64,000 nt of DNA from Diogma glabrata (taxonomy: Eukaryota > Arthropoda > Insecta > Diptera > Cylindrotomidae): positions 133,988,428 through 134,052,427 of the forward strand of contig OY856186.1 of the NCBI GenBank assembly GCA_963693315.1. Reading direction: 5' to 3'. The position numbers and the translations under genes were made by a program. Under the pieces are notes generated by a model. It was not told the DNA's origin and did no database searches. It was given only the letters and a program-made list of their open reading frames with translations. Position 1 is the first letter of the stretch, and every line of letters begins with the position of its first letter. Shown here one piece after another: positions 23,521-35,270 of this stretch.

Positions 23521-26500
23521 TCGAAACGCTAAATGGAGAGGTTTTTGAGTAGTTTGCTGAGTGTATCATCTTTTCACTAAATTATGTTTATATATGATCT
23601 GTTATAATTTTCCGGCATCGTATTAATGTTTCGTGTTAGTTTTGTAATAAATTTCTAAACAGAGATTAAAAAAAATACTTGTACTTTAACAAAGAGTTAT
23701 GTTTGATACACATCGCTGCCCAAAACTAAAAACCATGTCCTCATAAAAGTTTTTTGCCGAAAACTATATCAAAATCCTAAACCCAGCCCGAAGTCTTGAT
23801 ATCTCAAAGTGAGATTTCAGCCCCTCCATATTTTTTAAATTTACTTTATAAAGAATGCGGTCTCAGTAAAATCTTCTATCGAAAATTACTGCTATTCTTC
23901 TTTTTTTTGTATGAAATTTTATTTTTTCATTATAAAAAATAGAAGAACAGCCGAAATTTTCGATGGAAAATTTTAGTGAATATGCTCCAGTTGTTTTGTT
24001 TTATACATTCTAATAATGAGATCTTTGAAATCATATTAGATGGAATGCTATTCCATACAAAATTTTCCAAAAAAGTGGCTACAAAATTATACTCCTCTCT
24101 TTCTGATTTCTTTCCTCAGGATAACCAATATAATGAAAATGTATTACAAACTAAAGGTCGAAAGTCAACTGAACGTCAGGCGTATCTTTGTTCAATTCAA
24201 GGGTCTTATATTTAGTTTTATTAAAAATAATAATATCTTAATATAAAATAATAACACAACTTAAAAAATTGTTTGATAAAATATGTAAAAATAAACAAAT
24301 TTGACAGTTCAATGAAAATTAAATTAGCGGACAAATATTTATTTTCTTGCATTTGGCACTGCTGAATTTAAACTATATTCTTTACCTTTTCATAATATTG
24401 CAATGTATAAAAATAACAAACAACATGCGCATCTTACTAATTATAATATTAATATTAATTTTTGTGGAAAGTTTTCAATATTTTCAGTTATACTTACAGC
24501 CAGCATAGAAAATTTTGACGATATTTTGAAAAAAATATTTTATAAACGGCAACGAAAGTTTTTCACCATTTGCAAAATTGAATTGTCGACAACCAAATGT
24601 TGTGCTATTTTAGATAGCAATATTAGCCATAGTTTTAAGCTCGGGAATGGGATAAGCTAATTAAATGCTTATGTTATAGGATAAATTGAAAAACTATTTC
24701 TTTGCATTTTTATTATATTTTATTTCATGGAATTTTTAATAATAAAAAAGTATTTCAATTTTAATTTTAGTTTGGAACGCAGTAAAATCTTAAAACTAAT
24801 TAATTTTAATTTTATGGTTTCAAAATTGCCTTTTTAATATGACAGAGTTGGTTTTTAAGAAATCCTCAAGAAGGATTTTTAATTCCACATGGTTATAACT
24901 TCCACAGCACGGCTCGGTGATTCTTAATATTGTACGTCATTTATATAAACGTCGTAAGAAATAATATTGTCAATTGATCCTACTATACAATTGTCCGTTG
25001 CTGTAGAGGCAGACAGTATGAGGCGCACGTATTTTGCAAGTCTTTTAGATTCACTTTCACATTGTTTGATATTTGTATTGAAAAAACAAGTAATAAATAG
25101 ATAAAAATCAAAAATTGACTCTTAAATTTCTTTTGGACCTTTACCTTAAAGTGAAAAATATGTCCACCAATTGCTTCGGATTTTGATGTATCCCCACTTT
25201 TTCTTCAGCGCTGGGTACATCAATTTTGAATCTTTTTCTTTTTCTTTTTGCCGCTTGAGTCCGTTGCTTATGCATCTGCTTTTTAAACGCATTCAATAGC
25301 AGACGGAACAGCCAAGTTTAAAGCATCTGTTTAATTAAAATGAATAAAATTTAATTATTAAGACTAATTAATTAATATTAAAAAATTTCAACCAACCGTC
25401 TTGAAGTTCATGTAATTTGTACTGCTATATCTACAAAATCCGGCGTTTTGGGCTTCGTGGTCCCATGAATAAATTATTTAGTTAGTTTCGAACAAAATAC
25501 CAATTTTCGACGAATTTGTTTTTTCCATCGGGGTATTTTAAATCGTCGAAATCACAATCAAGGTATTAAAATAGAAATATGTATATAATTATAGTTGTTT
25601 TAAATAAATATACAAATATTCAACCATTAGTAACTTTCTAATCCGTGCGTACCCTCTTTTTGATTTGAGCATTGAAAATTTAGATGATGATCGCTCATTC
25701 CCAATTTTATCTATTCCTTTTGCCTTTCTTCGTAGCATATGAATCCAATGTTCATTAAAATTATTTCACATGGTTCAATTTACGCTTGGACAAATAGTAG
25801 ATGTCCTGAAAAATTTGTTTGTGCTATAATAAATTGCTCTATATAATAAGGTAAAATATTAATTTTTAGACGATGGTTTTTAGACCTGATATTTCTTTCG
25901 ATGAATTCATTATATTTGTATTGGTTTTTGTCAAACGATATTGCTTGCGTAAGTAAAAATTGCATGAAGAAAATAGCATGCAAAGAACGACGCTTCGGAC
26001 AATTTGCCATATTTAAATTTATCGAAAATGTAGTTTTTTAAGGTTATTGCACAACCGTTCTAATTAATATAATTTTGATATGTCATTTTCCTTCATAAGA
26101 TTCACGATGTTCCTCATAAGATAATATAGTTAAACGATTGTTAGGAAAATAATAAATTAACTTTAATTAATTGTTCAATTTTTTTAACTCTACTGGGCAA
26201 ATAAAAAGAAAAAATGACTACACATGTTAAACCAAATTATTGAAAAAATACAAAATATTTTCTCCCAAACATCTATGCGATTTTTCTAATGATTATGAAA
26301 TAATTTTTTTCTTTCAGAATGTCTAAAAAGGTAATTGTTTCAAAAACTGTAAAGTTGCTAATTGCTCATTTAAATTATTCAAAAAAAAAACTCAAAAAAG
26401 AAATTTGAACTATAAAATATATGAATTAGCTATAGAAGCAAAAACATTAAAATGACAATTAAGCTCTTATGGTCTTTTTTGAATGTTATTAGAAATTTAA

Positions 26501-26929
26501 TGTCTTTCGCTCTACTTTGCCGACACATGTGTGCATTCAAAGTAATTTAAGGACTTAAAGGCTTAAAATAGCATTAACTTGAACAGGGCATAACAGTGAC
26601 AATATTTGATAGATTATAATTTAAAATAAATTCGTCCTTATATAGTCTATATTTGAAAAAAATAGCTGTGGCAAACTGTAAAATAATTTAATTCTACAAT
26701 ATGCACGACGATGATTCTTTCAAAGCAAACATATTTCTACTGAATGTTTAAATAATTTAGGAATTATTATTGTGGTTATACACTAAATTTGCAATTCTAA
26801 TTAAGCAATCCAATAACTTTTAATATACTTAACCTTAATGGATTAGACATTAAAAATCATTGAAACAAATTTTACTAATATTAGTAAATTTATTCTCACT
26901 TTATAGAAGAATTATCATATATAATATCA
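23521..26929. other. Mostly unassigned DNA with two weak coding-like remnants
   Basis: On the minus strand, 25144-25326 reads through about 55 codons including KKQMHKQRTQAAKRKRKRFK and IHQNPKQLVDIFFTLR, ending at an AAG|GTAAAG donor-like site. At 25589-25738 a 49-codon frame starts MLRRKAKGIDKIGNERSSSK. Neither matches a family I know, and they may be exons of one decayed transposon gene. Plus-strand frames at 23976-24246 and 24403-24660 are also unrecognised. The rest looks non-coding. Confidence 0.25.
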
Positions 26930-27060
26930 CGAGTCGTCAAATAATAGTCGATTATTTTTCATAATCATTATTACGAATGTCATTTGAGGTTTAAATTTTT
27001 AACCTCAAATGGCATGAGTGGTAATGTTGAAAAATAATCGACTAATAATTTGGTAACGAG
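26930..27060. mobile_element. Small hairpin MITE
   Basis: Two ~62-bp inverted arms share AGTCGATTATTTTTCA and CATTTGAGGTT, joined by a tiny loop (TTAAATTTTTAA). No clear target duplication. Non-coding. Confidence 0.75.
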
Positions 27061-28306
27061 TTGTATTTAGCAGACAATTTAACGAACAGATATAGTAACA
27101 TTATTTCATACAACATAATCATACATAATAATATATTATTTCATCTTAGTAGGCGCATAAATGTTTAAATTTGCAATTTATTTTTGACAAATAAACATAA
27201 ACATGCAATCATTTATGAATGAAAACGGACATTTTTACTATTTGCAAATTGCATTTTCACATAATTTTGTATGTGAATTTTTGTTTTAAATTTATATATT
27301 AAGTATGCCAAAAATATTCGAAAATATTCGCTGTTCCTTCCCACCAGAGAAAAATAATCGAAACAATTCGTTTTGATTTGTTAAAAAATAGTAAATGAAG
27401 TGTTTTTATTGGACCTTATCGAAACTTTATTTAGTGAGTTGAATTGTCTAATAAATTTATTAAACTTACAATTTTTATGATGTTTTTAGAATATTTTTAC
27501 AATTTTAAAATTTCACTGTCATCTATCAGTAGAAAAGTTCTATTATATTTTGTTTATACAAAATTATAATATAATTCCACACTTTCACTATTTTTAAAAC
27601 TTTTTAAACACAATTTATAGAATATTTTTATAATTGATAACTTTTCATTAAAAACGCAAAATTTATGCAAAACGAATGATTCTATACCTATACAAATATT
27701 TTATTGATGTACATATTTCGGGGTTTTCCACGACACGGATATAAGGATATGCTAAAATCTTTGGTGTTCAATACGTTTTTTAAAAATAGGTGAAAAAATG
27801 AACAAAATAAAATAAAATAAACAAAAAAAAAAAACAGTTTTAAGGTAAAAACAATTAATTAAATTTTGGTTAAATAATCATAAAATATGTATAGTTTTTA
27901 AATCATTAACTGATAATTTTTAATATATATCTATTAATTTTTAAACCTTTTATACCTAATTTTTAACAAATGTGGTGTAATAAAAATACTTAAAACATTT
28001 GTTATTGGGCTATTATTTTGAAACTAATATCATATAATATATTTGTTATTGGCCTAACATTGAAAAGTAAAGCTCTTAAAATAAGTTTTATCTTTTGAGC
28101 TGTAACTTTTACTCTTCAAGCCATATTTTTTATTGTTTTCAAACGATAAATATTTGAAATTTGACATATAATTTTTACATTTAATTTTTTTAGTGACCAC
28201 CATGTAGTTTTTATTATTCAAAATAGTATATTTTTATGCAAACAATCAGTGAATTGTTATGTTGAACTGCTAAATTTTAAGGATTATTTGTTAAAATGAG
28301 GAAAAT
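27061..28306. other. AT-rich spacer, no gene seen
   Basis: No supported gene or repeat in this inner part of the 6.36-kb insertion. Confidence 0.5.
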
Positions 28307-28392
28307 TACTATTTCAAATAGTAGTAAATAACTCTAACTCTATTAATAATTAGATATCTAGCTTTATTTTGTACAGTTAATTTTTTTCCGTG

Positions 28393-30107
28393 ATCAATAA
28401 CATCCCGCGGCACGATATAAAAATCGTGGTAGGTGACTTTAATGCTCAAATTGGTAGGATTGGAGAACTTAAAACACATATCGGCCTTAACAGCTTGCAT
28501 CATACCAGCAACAATAATGGTTTTCGCGCAGCCGAGCTGGCTATGATGTACGATCTAGTAATTTCCAGCACTTTGCGCTTGAATATCGCAGCATTTAAAC
28601 ATCCGGAAACGCTAAATAGATATCAGGAAATAATAACAAAAAACATAGAAGAGCATAACATCTCTTCTGAGATGCCATTAAACATACAAGAAGAATGGTA
28701 AGCGCTTCAATCAACCATTATAGCCGCACAACAAACTACAATTGGAAAACTCGAGGCTCCCAAACTGATTATCTATGGGCCAAGAAAGCCCCAGCAAAAC
28801 TTCTACGTAAAAAGAAACGCAAACACATGAAGAGCTGCATCGAAAACATCAACCTACATGCGGCTGACGGAAATTCAAAAGAGTGCTTTGCCAATGCACG
28901 GCATCTGACAAAAGATTTCCACCCAAGATCTGCAGCCATCAAAAATGAAAATAATGCACTTACAACAAGTGAACGTGATGTGCTGGCAGTGTGGCGATCC
29001 CACTTTCAAGACCTACTGAATAGGACGAATGAAGTTCATCCTATTCGAGCAATTGCTCCATCAACTGAGGAGATTTTTGTCCCTTACCCAGCAATAGAAG
29101 AAGTAGAAGCTGCCATTAAAAAACTGAAAAATGGCAAATCACAAGGTTTTGATGGAAATCCCGCAGAACTCTTGAAAAATGGAGGAGCAGCTCTTGTCTC
29201 ACGTATATACGATCTGATTCTTGCAATCTGGGACCAAGAAGAACTACCTGCTGAATAGAAAACAGCTCTCATTGTTCCGCTACATAAGAAAGTTGCCCGT
29301 CTAAAGTGTGCAAATTATCGTGGCATCGCACTGTTGAACACTGCATATAAAATACTAGCTAATGTCGTACTTGCTCGACTCATCCCGTTTGCTGAATCTA
29401 TCATCGGTGACTATCAGTGTGGTTTTCGTCTCAACCGCTCAACCACAGATCAATGTTTTACATTAAGGATGATTCTAGAAAAACGGGAGTATAACATCAG
29501 CATTCACCAGCTCTACGTTGATTTCAAGCAAGCATATGATAGTATCATCCGCGACAACCTTTGGTCCGCACTCATATGCCTTGGTATCCCAGAGAAACTT
29601 GTTTCTCTGTGCAAACTCACAACATCGGGATCAAATTGTAGAATAGTAATCGAAGGGTCAGTTTCTGATCCTTTCGATAGAACATCAGGTGTTCGACAAG
29701 GTGATGCACTTGCGCCCGTACTATTTAATTTGGCGCTAGAGTATGCGATAAGAAAAAGCCGAATTGATCTAGTCAAGGTCTTGGCTATGCAGATGATATT
29801 GTGCTTCTCGGACGTAGGACAAGCGATATTAAGGATAGTCTCTCTCTGCTTGAAAGAAATGCTAAACGGCTTGGATTATGCATCAACACCGGCAAAACTA
29901 AAGTGTTAAGAACATACCTCCCGGAAATCTGGATACTGGCGACTATGAAGTGGAACGCGTGGAAAACTTCAAATGCCTCGGGTCTGTAATAACATCGTCA
30001 AATGACATGCAGGCAGATATCAAAGCCCGTGTCTCTACCGCATACAGAGTTTTCTACGCATACTCAAAACTTCTGCGATCAAAACATCTCTCGCGGTCGT
30101 GTAAACT
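28393..30107 (+). pseudogene. RTE-clade endonuclease/reverse transcriptase
   Basis: This continues the protein begun at 21842. Endonuclease blocks VVGDFNAQIGR and ISSTL are followed by a deletion. The RT domain then carries NGKSQGFDGNPAELLKNGG, ANYRGIALLNTAYKILANV, GDYQCGFRLNRSTTDQ, YVDFKQAYDSI with the first catalytic Asp, GVRQGDALAPVLFNLALEYA, and, in another frame, GYADDIVLLGRR with the catalytic YADD (near 29787). Defects include a TGG-to-TAG-like stop at 29256, a frameshift near 29775 and another near 29910. Assignment to RTE rests on these block sequences. The C-terminus is lost in the assembly gap. Confidence 0.88.
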
Positions 30108-30307
30108 NNNNNNNNNNNNNNNNNNNNNNNNNNNNNNNNNNNNNNNNNNNNNNNNNNNNNNNNNNNNNNNNNNNNNNNNNNNNNNNNNNNNNNNNNNNNN
30201 NNNNNNNNNNNNNNNNNNNNNNNNNNNNNNNNNNNNNNNNNNNNNNNNNNNNNNNNNNNNNNNNNNNNNNNNNNNNNNNNNNNNNNNNNNNNNNNNNNNN
30301 NNNNNNN
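30108..30307. other. Assembly gap (200 N)
   Basis: Exactly 200 unknown bases, which is likely a placeholder length. Any reading frame shown across it is artificial. The sequence on the right does not visibly continue the RTE protein. Confidence 0.99.
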
Positions 30308-30653
30308 GTATAACTCGAAAGCTCGTGTTTGTCGATTGTATTGCGCACAAGATGGAAGGATATTTTAAATTTCCTTAGAGGAGAATTCGCTAGAATTAGA
30401 AGAACGCTAAAGTTATTTCTTACTGATATTACCAATAGCATGTGATATCTCACTGTAATTCATTAATCAAAGCCAGGAGTATCATACCTGTAGATCAAAA
30501 TTTTTTAAATATTGCAAATCAACAACCACTGATCCGTCCATGTGTTAAAGTTAGTGGACTAAATCTCCTGTTCTTTTGTTTTCGGTTTAAATTTAATAAA
30601 ATTAAATTTTTATTGTAATACTTATTTTTGTAACGATCGGCTATATTAATAAG
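30308..30653. other. Spacer, no gene seen
   Basis: Between the gap and family A copy 3. It could include the RTE 3' end, but I see no diagnostic sequence. Confidence 0.4.
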
Positions 30654-31010
30654 TTACTTCGGTCTGCAAGAAAAACTGAAACTCTTACCCATATTTGTAG
30701 CATTTATTGACGTTTAGGGTCATAACGATTCTAAAAAAGCAAAAAAAATATGTGTGTCTACTGTCTATCTGTCGGCCGGCCATCACAACCGATGAAGTCT
30801 AGAAAACCGTTGAAGAAATTTCAAGATTTTGTTACTTAAAAATAGGTATACTCAATAGTAGGAGCCGAAAGGACGATAATTATACCGGAAGTGTGTCAAA
30901 AAAATCGTCAAGTTTGTCAAACAGGAAAATTTGCATATATTTTGTTTAAAAAACGTTCATTTTAAGTGATTACGAGTAGTAACGTGGAATGTGGAGAAAT
31001 TTTTTATGGT
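30654..31010 (+). repeat. Dispersed repeat family A, copy 3, cut by the LTR element
   Basis: It starts TTACTTCGGTCTGCAAG and is collinear with copy 2 until ...GAGAAATTTTTTATGGT, where the 5' LTR begins. The expected continuation of the repeat is not found after the 3' LTR. Confidence 0.8.
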
Positions 31011-31744
31011 TGTTACACTTGACCTATTGCAGTTGATCCATTCGTTATTAGTCTTACTTGAATACCTAAATTTAAGCAAAGAAAATGAAAGACCTTCGTA
31101 CATCCTCCGATCATGAAATCTTATTCATTAAAACCTTTTCCTAATCAATTCAAATAACCATAAAATCGTAATTTTCCACTGGATATAGCTTAATTACACC
31201 TTTTCTTATTATTTTCCACTAAACGATGTGGTAGTAACAGGTAAATATTACTCTAAACTTATACCCAAACACAAACTATTAGAGTTGACGGCATTAAAAG
31301 CTCTTTATTAATTAAAATGAATCCAAAGTAAATTATTTTTCATAATTTTTTTTAATTGGTTTAACATAATCGTCACAATATGACATCATTGAATTTTGTT
31401 TATTTTATAACAAAATCATATACATAAACAATTACAAAAGCAATGATGAATGAAAAACATAATGGATTTGGATGATTGATTGAGGTAGGTTATTGAAACA
31501 AATAAAAACAAGAAAATAGAATATAGGTCAAATAATGAGTAATGATCATAATTGTATTCCAGTTAATTTTTTTGCGAGATTTTTTTTCTTGATATTTAAA
31601 ATTTAAATGCTACGCTTTGAAAATTGTATTGCCATCTTCAATGTTAACCGGAGGTTTTCTAATTAAATCGAGAGTAATTTTAATCGAGAGTCCGGTTGAC
31701 TCTAGAAGTTTCGATTTGGTTAGTAAACTTCCGGTCTGAGAGGG

Positions 31745-31789
31745 TATAAATTCAGTTTTCTTAGAGTGAAACGGTCTCTTTTCAATAAA
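31745..31789 (+). promoter_or_regulatory. LTR TATA box and poly(A) signal
   Basis: TATAAA at 31745-31750 follows a relatively GC-rich stretch. AATAAA is at 31784-31789, only ~35 bp downstream. This tight spacing suggests that transcription starts near the poly(A) signal and that the R region is short or begins around it. The same pair occurs in the 3' LTR near 40904 and 40935. Confidence 0.6.
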
Positions 31790-31870
31790 GTCGTTCGGAC
31801 TTATAACTCGCGCTTGAGTTCCTTTTTTTTAAAGATAAAGTGATTAAAATTAATCAATAAAAAAGAAATT

Positions 31871-32290
31871 TTAGTAACTGGCTAAATTGTGTTGTAGCAT
31901 ATTGTGCAAAAATGTAAAATAAAAAGTTAATTGTAATCATTGTAATTGTTAGCTAGTTAAAAAAATAAATAAAAAAATTAAAAAATTATGAACCAAATTG
32001 AAATTGGTTAAATAAAATAATGAGAAAAATTTGTGTGGTCGAATATTGTGCAAGAATGTAATACTAAAAATAGAAATACTGTATTAGTAACTGGCTAAAT
32101 TGTGTTGTTGCATATTGTGTAAAAAAATGTAAAATAAAAAGTTAGCTGTAATTATTGTAACTATTAGCCATATAAAATAAGAAAATAAAATAATTATGAA
32201 CAAAATTGAAATTTGTTAAATAAAATAATGAGAAAAATTTGTGTTGTCGAATATTGTGCAAGAATGTAAAACTAAAAATAAAAATACTGT
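31871..32290 (+). repeat. Two tandem ~223-bp units in the LTR
   Basis: Both units begin TTAGTAACTGGCTAAATTGT (31871 and 32094) and share GCATATTGTG, GTAAAATAAAAAGTTA and GTCGAATATTGTGCAAGAAT. The same pair occurs in the 3' LTR (about 41031-41450). Non-coding. Confidence 0.85.
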
Positions 32291-33479
32291 AACTATTGTA
32301 TTTAATTAGTTTAAAACAAAATCAAAAATAATAAACTAAAATTATTAAGTAAATATGAAAATATTTAAAATAAAAGAAAATTTTTCTTGTGATTAAATAA
32401 CTTTGGGTAAAATTTATTGTGTTAGTAGTATCAAGTTGTATACCCCAAGGCCTTCCAAGACTGTGATCCATGTTGAGTGTTAGTGAATGTTAAGAACAAT
32501 TAACTAAAGAAATAATAGAATAAAATTTTTTTTTAAAAAGAATAAAACTAAATAAAATATATATGATGGAAGGTAAAAACTCGAATGAATCCGTACTAAC
32601 TCTATATAGTCATTTGCAGTTACTAACGGGATTGTTTATCGATATAGTGATTTGATAATTTTGTAATATATTCTGTAACACTGAAATTCATGGATGTTCC
32701 TCAATGTCATATGAAAATACATAAAATCTACTTGTCATGCTGAATAAATATTTTATGGTTTATTAAACATATCGTTCGATTTAAATTTGGATATTTGATT
32801 ACACACACTGATGAAGAAGAATTATAAGGCGCTCAGAATTGAACAAAAATTATTTACTTGCTGCTTAACCTTGGAATTTACATATTTTTGTTGTATTTGT
32901 AAGGAGAATCGGATCATGAAGTTATCCAACTATGATGAACAGATGACTACCAACCAACGATGTATGAGTGAGTTATTTTAATTAATTTTTCTTTAATATA
33001 AGAGCTTAACGTGAAATAAAAATCAAAAAAAAAATTTTTAAGAAGAAATGAAACAAATTTGAGTTAGAAATATAAATTAGCACTTAGGATTTTCTTGTTG
33101 CTTAATATAATTATTGCTTAATCTTTTTTAGTTAATTTAATCTTTCTAATCACATTTGTGATTAACATGTTATTAAAAAAAAATGAATTTACAGCGATAT
33201 GTAACCAAATAATATGATATAGACTCTAATTTTTTATGGTGTAGCAAATGATTCCTCTCTTCTTTCTCTCTCTCGATTCTTGGACCTGCAAATAATTTTT
33301 TTTTGGAAAGACGATTCTGGTTTAACATAAAGGTACTCTTAGAAATTTTTCCTTGTACACGGTCAAGATCACAATAAGAACTCTGACACTAGAGCTTTAA
33401 TCCCGCAAATACTGATTTGAAGTACCACGTGATCATTCTAATATTATATAATTATTTAATCAAGAAACCGTTACAAAGA

Positions 33480-33497
33480 TGGCGCCGAAACAGGGAC
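33480..33497 (+). promoter_or_regulatory. Primer-binding site, tRNA-Lys type
   Basis: TGGCGCCGAAACAGGGAC lies four bases after the 5' LTR end. It matches 17 of 18 positions of the classical tRNA-Lys3 primer site (TGGCGCCCGAACAGGGAC). This supports minus-strand priming by tRNA-Lys and the Osvaldo/Ulysses placement. Confidence 0.85.
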
Positions 33498-33767
33498 CTG
33501 AAAAAGAAGTTTATTCCAAATTCAGTACGTTTTGTAAATTTTTCTTCAAGTTGAGTAAATTCACATGTGTATTTGTAAATTTTGTCCTTGTTTGATTCTG
33601 AGTATAATTCTGAGTATAAATGAAAAATTGTATGATTGTGTTGTATGTAAACAGGTTTTGTGATTTTGCATGTTGCATGTGTGCATGGTTCTTGTATGTT
33701 GCATGATAATATAGGTTGTATGATTTGTTTACTCTTCTTGTTGAACTATTGATTCAAAACATTTTTA

Positions 33768-33974
33768 TGCAGGGATGGTAGGTATTTTCGTGAATACCTA
33801 GCAACGGGACTTTACGCTCCTGCATTTCCCGAGTTGTTATAGCATCTTGTCTCAGAGTCCCTTCCCGTATTGGAAGAGATTTTAAGATGACTAAGCCAAT
33901 TATATTTCAATGCGCAGGGGTGGAATGGCTAGCCTTGGGAGGTAGCATTCCAACGGGGTTTACGATCCTGCGCA
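33768..33974 (+). ncRNA. Duplicated structured-RNA candidate in the leader
   Basis: Two related segments share the core CAACGGG-(A/G)-CTTTACG-TCCTGC. Copy 1 is closed by TGCAGG (33768-33773) with CCTGCA (33819-33824) and has an inner hairpin AGGTATT/AATACCT. Copy 2 is closed by TGCGCAGG (33911-33918) with CCTGCGCA (33967-33974) and has an inner hairpin GGAATG/CATTCC. The stems differ in sequence but stay paired, which is what a conserved RNA fold predicts. The position, between primer site and gag, is where packaging, dimerisation or translation signals occur. The function is inferred, not known. Confidence 0.5.
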
Positions 33975-35270
33975 CCCCAGTTAAGGTGAAGAAACCTGTC
34001 TTCGGAGAGTAAGTCAGGTGGGGTGAGGCATATCTGACATGGAAAATGCTGTGACATGGTGATTAGTAAATCATGCTCAGACCATTAGAAATGGGTCATT
34101 CACCCTGATTTCTCAAAGAGGTTAGGATGCTTCATTAACTACCCCTTAAAAGGTAGTAATTTCTTTCAATCGCTTAATTCTAGGAGCGTATTGAAATTCT
34201 GTGGGATTGGAGATGTTTTTCGGGTGAAAAGCAATACTGAGCAATTATCAAGGCGATGATATGACCAGCTTTTGTTTATTACTAAGCGAGCAACACATCC
34301 AATCGGCCATACTGTCAAAACTTCAACCATAAGTTAGCTGGGTATGCTCTTGGACTGCACAGAACCAGATAAGCGGAAAATGCTGGTTTTTGGCTGTTCA
34401 GTCATCACCAGACCACCTCTGACTTCTGTTCAGACTAAGATCATTACCGACCTACTTCTCAAATTTTCTGTAATTTCAACCTTATTTAATTTCATTAACC
34501 CAAAGCCGGAGAGAGGGGAAGAGATGGTCATTTGCGCATCGTGCTCACCAGTAAATTATTTGTGTCATAAATTTAAAGCTACACTGTTCATTATATTTTT
34601 GAAAGATATAAGATTTAACGATTTGTTTAATTGAAAATCATCCTTATAAAGTAAAATATGTTGATATTTATAGAAAACTTAAAAGAATATACTGAAAGCT
34701 TAAAAAAAAAAGTTGGATATCGCTGCTAAATAGAAATATAATTATACAATCAAATTTTAAAGAAATAAATATATATCTATATATAAAACAAAGAAATTTG
34801 AAAACAAATATATAATAAAATAAAAAGAAATAAATAAATTTAAAAATTAATACGCAAAAATTTTTAAAATAATTAATAAATATTTAATTGAATATAAAAC
34901 TTAAGTAAAAACAATTATTTAAATTTTTTTTAAAATAATAGGTAAAAATATCAAAAAAAAAAAGATTTAAGTAGCATAAGAAATCCTCATAATTATATAA
35001 ATTATCCAAATCCATTTATGTTACTGCTTCGCGTTAAATTTTTTTGTTTATACTTGAAGTTGTGTTTATTGTTTTGTTTACATGTATGGGAATTGTGGAA
35101 CTTTTGTCCCAAAATAAAGGTTCTAGTGTTATCTTAACACACATTTTCAGTTTTGTATGAGTATACAAACCATTCATAAAACTTTTCCACCGTCTACAAT
35201 AGCCGTAGTTTACTAGTTTTATCGAAAAATTTTTCAAATCTAATTATAAACCTTGCCTTTGAAAATAAAG
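33975..35270 (+). other. LTR-element leader, non-coding
   Basis: GC-richer up to ~34330, with another hairpin-prone stretch (ACCTGTCTTCGGAGAG..GTCAGGT near 33990), then increasingly AT-rich. A 96-codon frame at 34344-34634 has no recognisable similarity. The full leader from LTR to the gag ATG is about 1.8 kb, unusually long. Confidence 0.5.

Larger units (their letters stand above)
22032..28392. mobile_element. 6.36-kb insertion with CACGGA-type ends
   Basis: The insertion splits the RTE endonuclease. Its ends are inverted: CACGGAGAAAAAT at the left and ATTTTTTTCCGTG at the right. Just inside each end is the near-palindrome TTACTATTTCAAATAGTAA (22079-22097 and about 28307-28328), with weaker repeats near 22213 and 22330. 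The interior holds family A repeat, a minisatellite, a hairpin MITE and two decayed frames, but no recognisable transposase. A target duplication is not clear; TCA occurs near both junctions with a one-base offset. Confidence 0.55.
31011..33475 (+). repeat. 5' LTR
   Basis: Nearly identical to 40163-42684. Differences are scattered substitutions plus three blocks present only in the 3' LTR: ~28 bp near 42170, ~10 bp near 42320 and ~20 bp near 42395. This copy also has a shortened segment after the poly(A) signal (ACTTATAACTCG instead of a full hairpin arm). It contains a two-unit internal tandem repeat (31871-32290). Confidence 0.93.

Noticed and set aside
29950..30453. Reading frames running through the N gap
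   Set aside because: Most of their length is unknown bases; only the RTE remnant to the left of the gap is real.
34344..34634. 96-codon frame in the LTR-element leader
   Set aside because: No recognisable domain, no support from the element's known organisation, and hydrophobic low-complexity tail.
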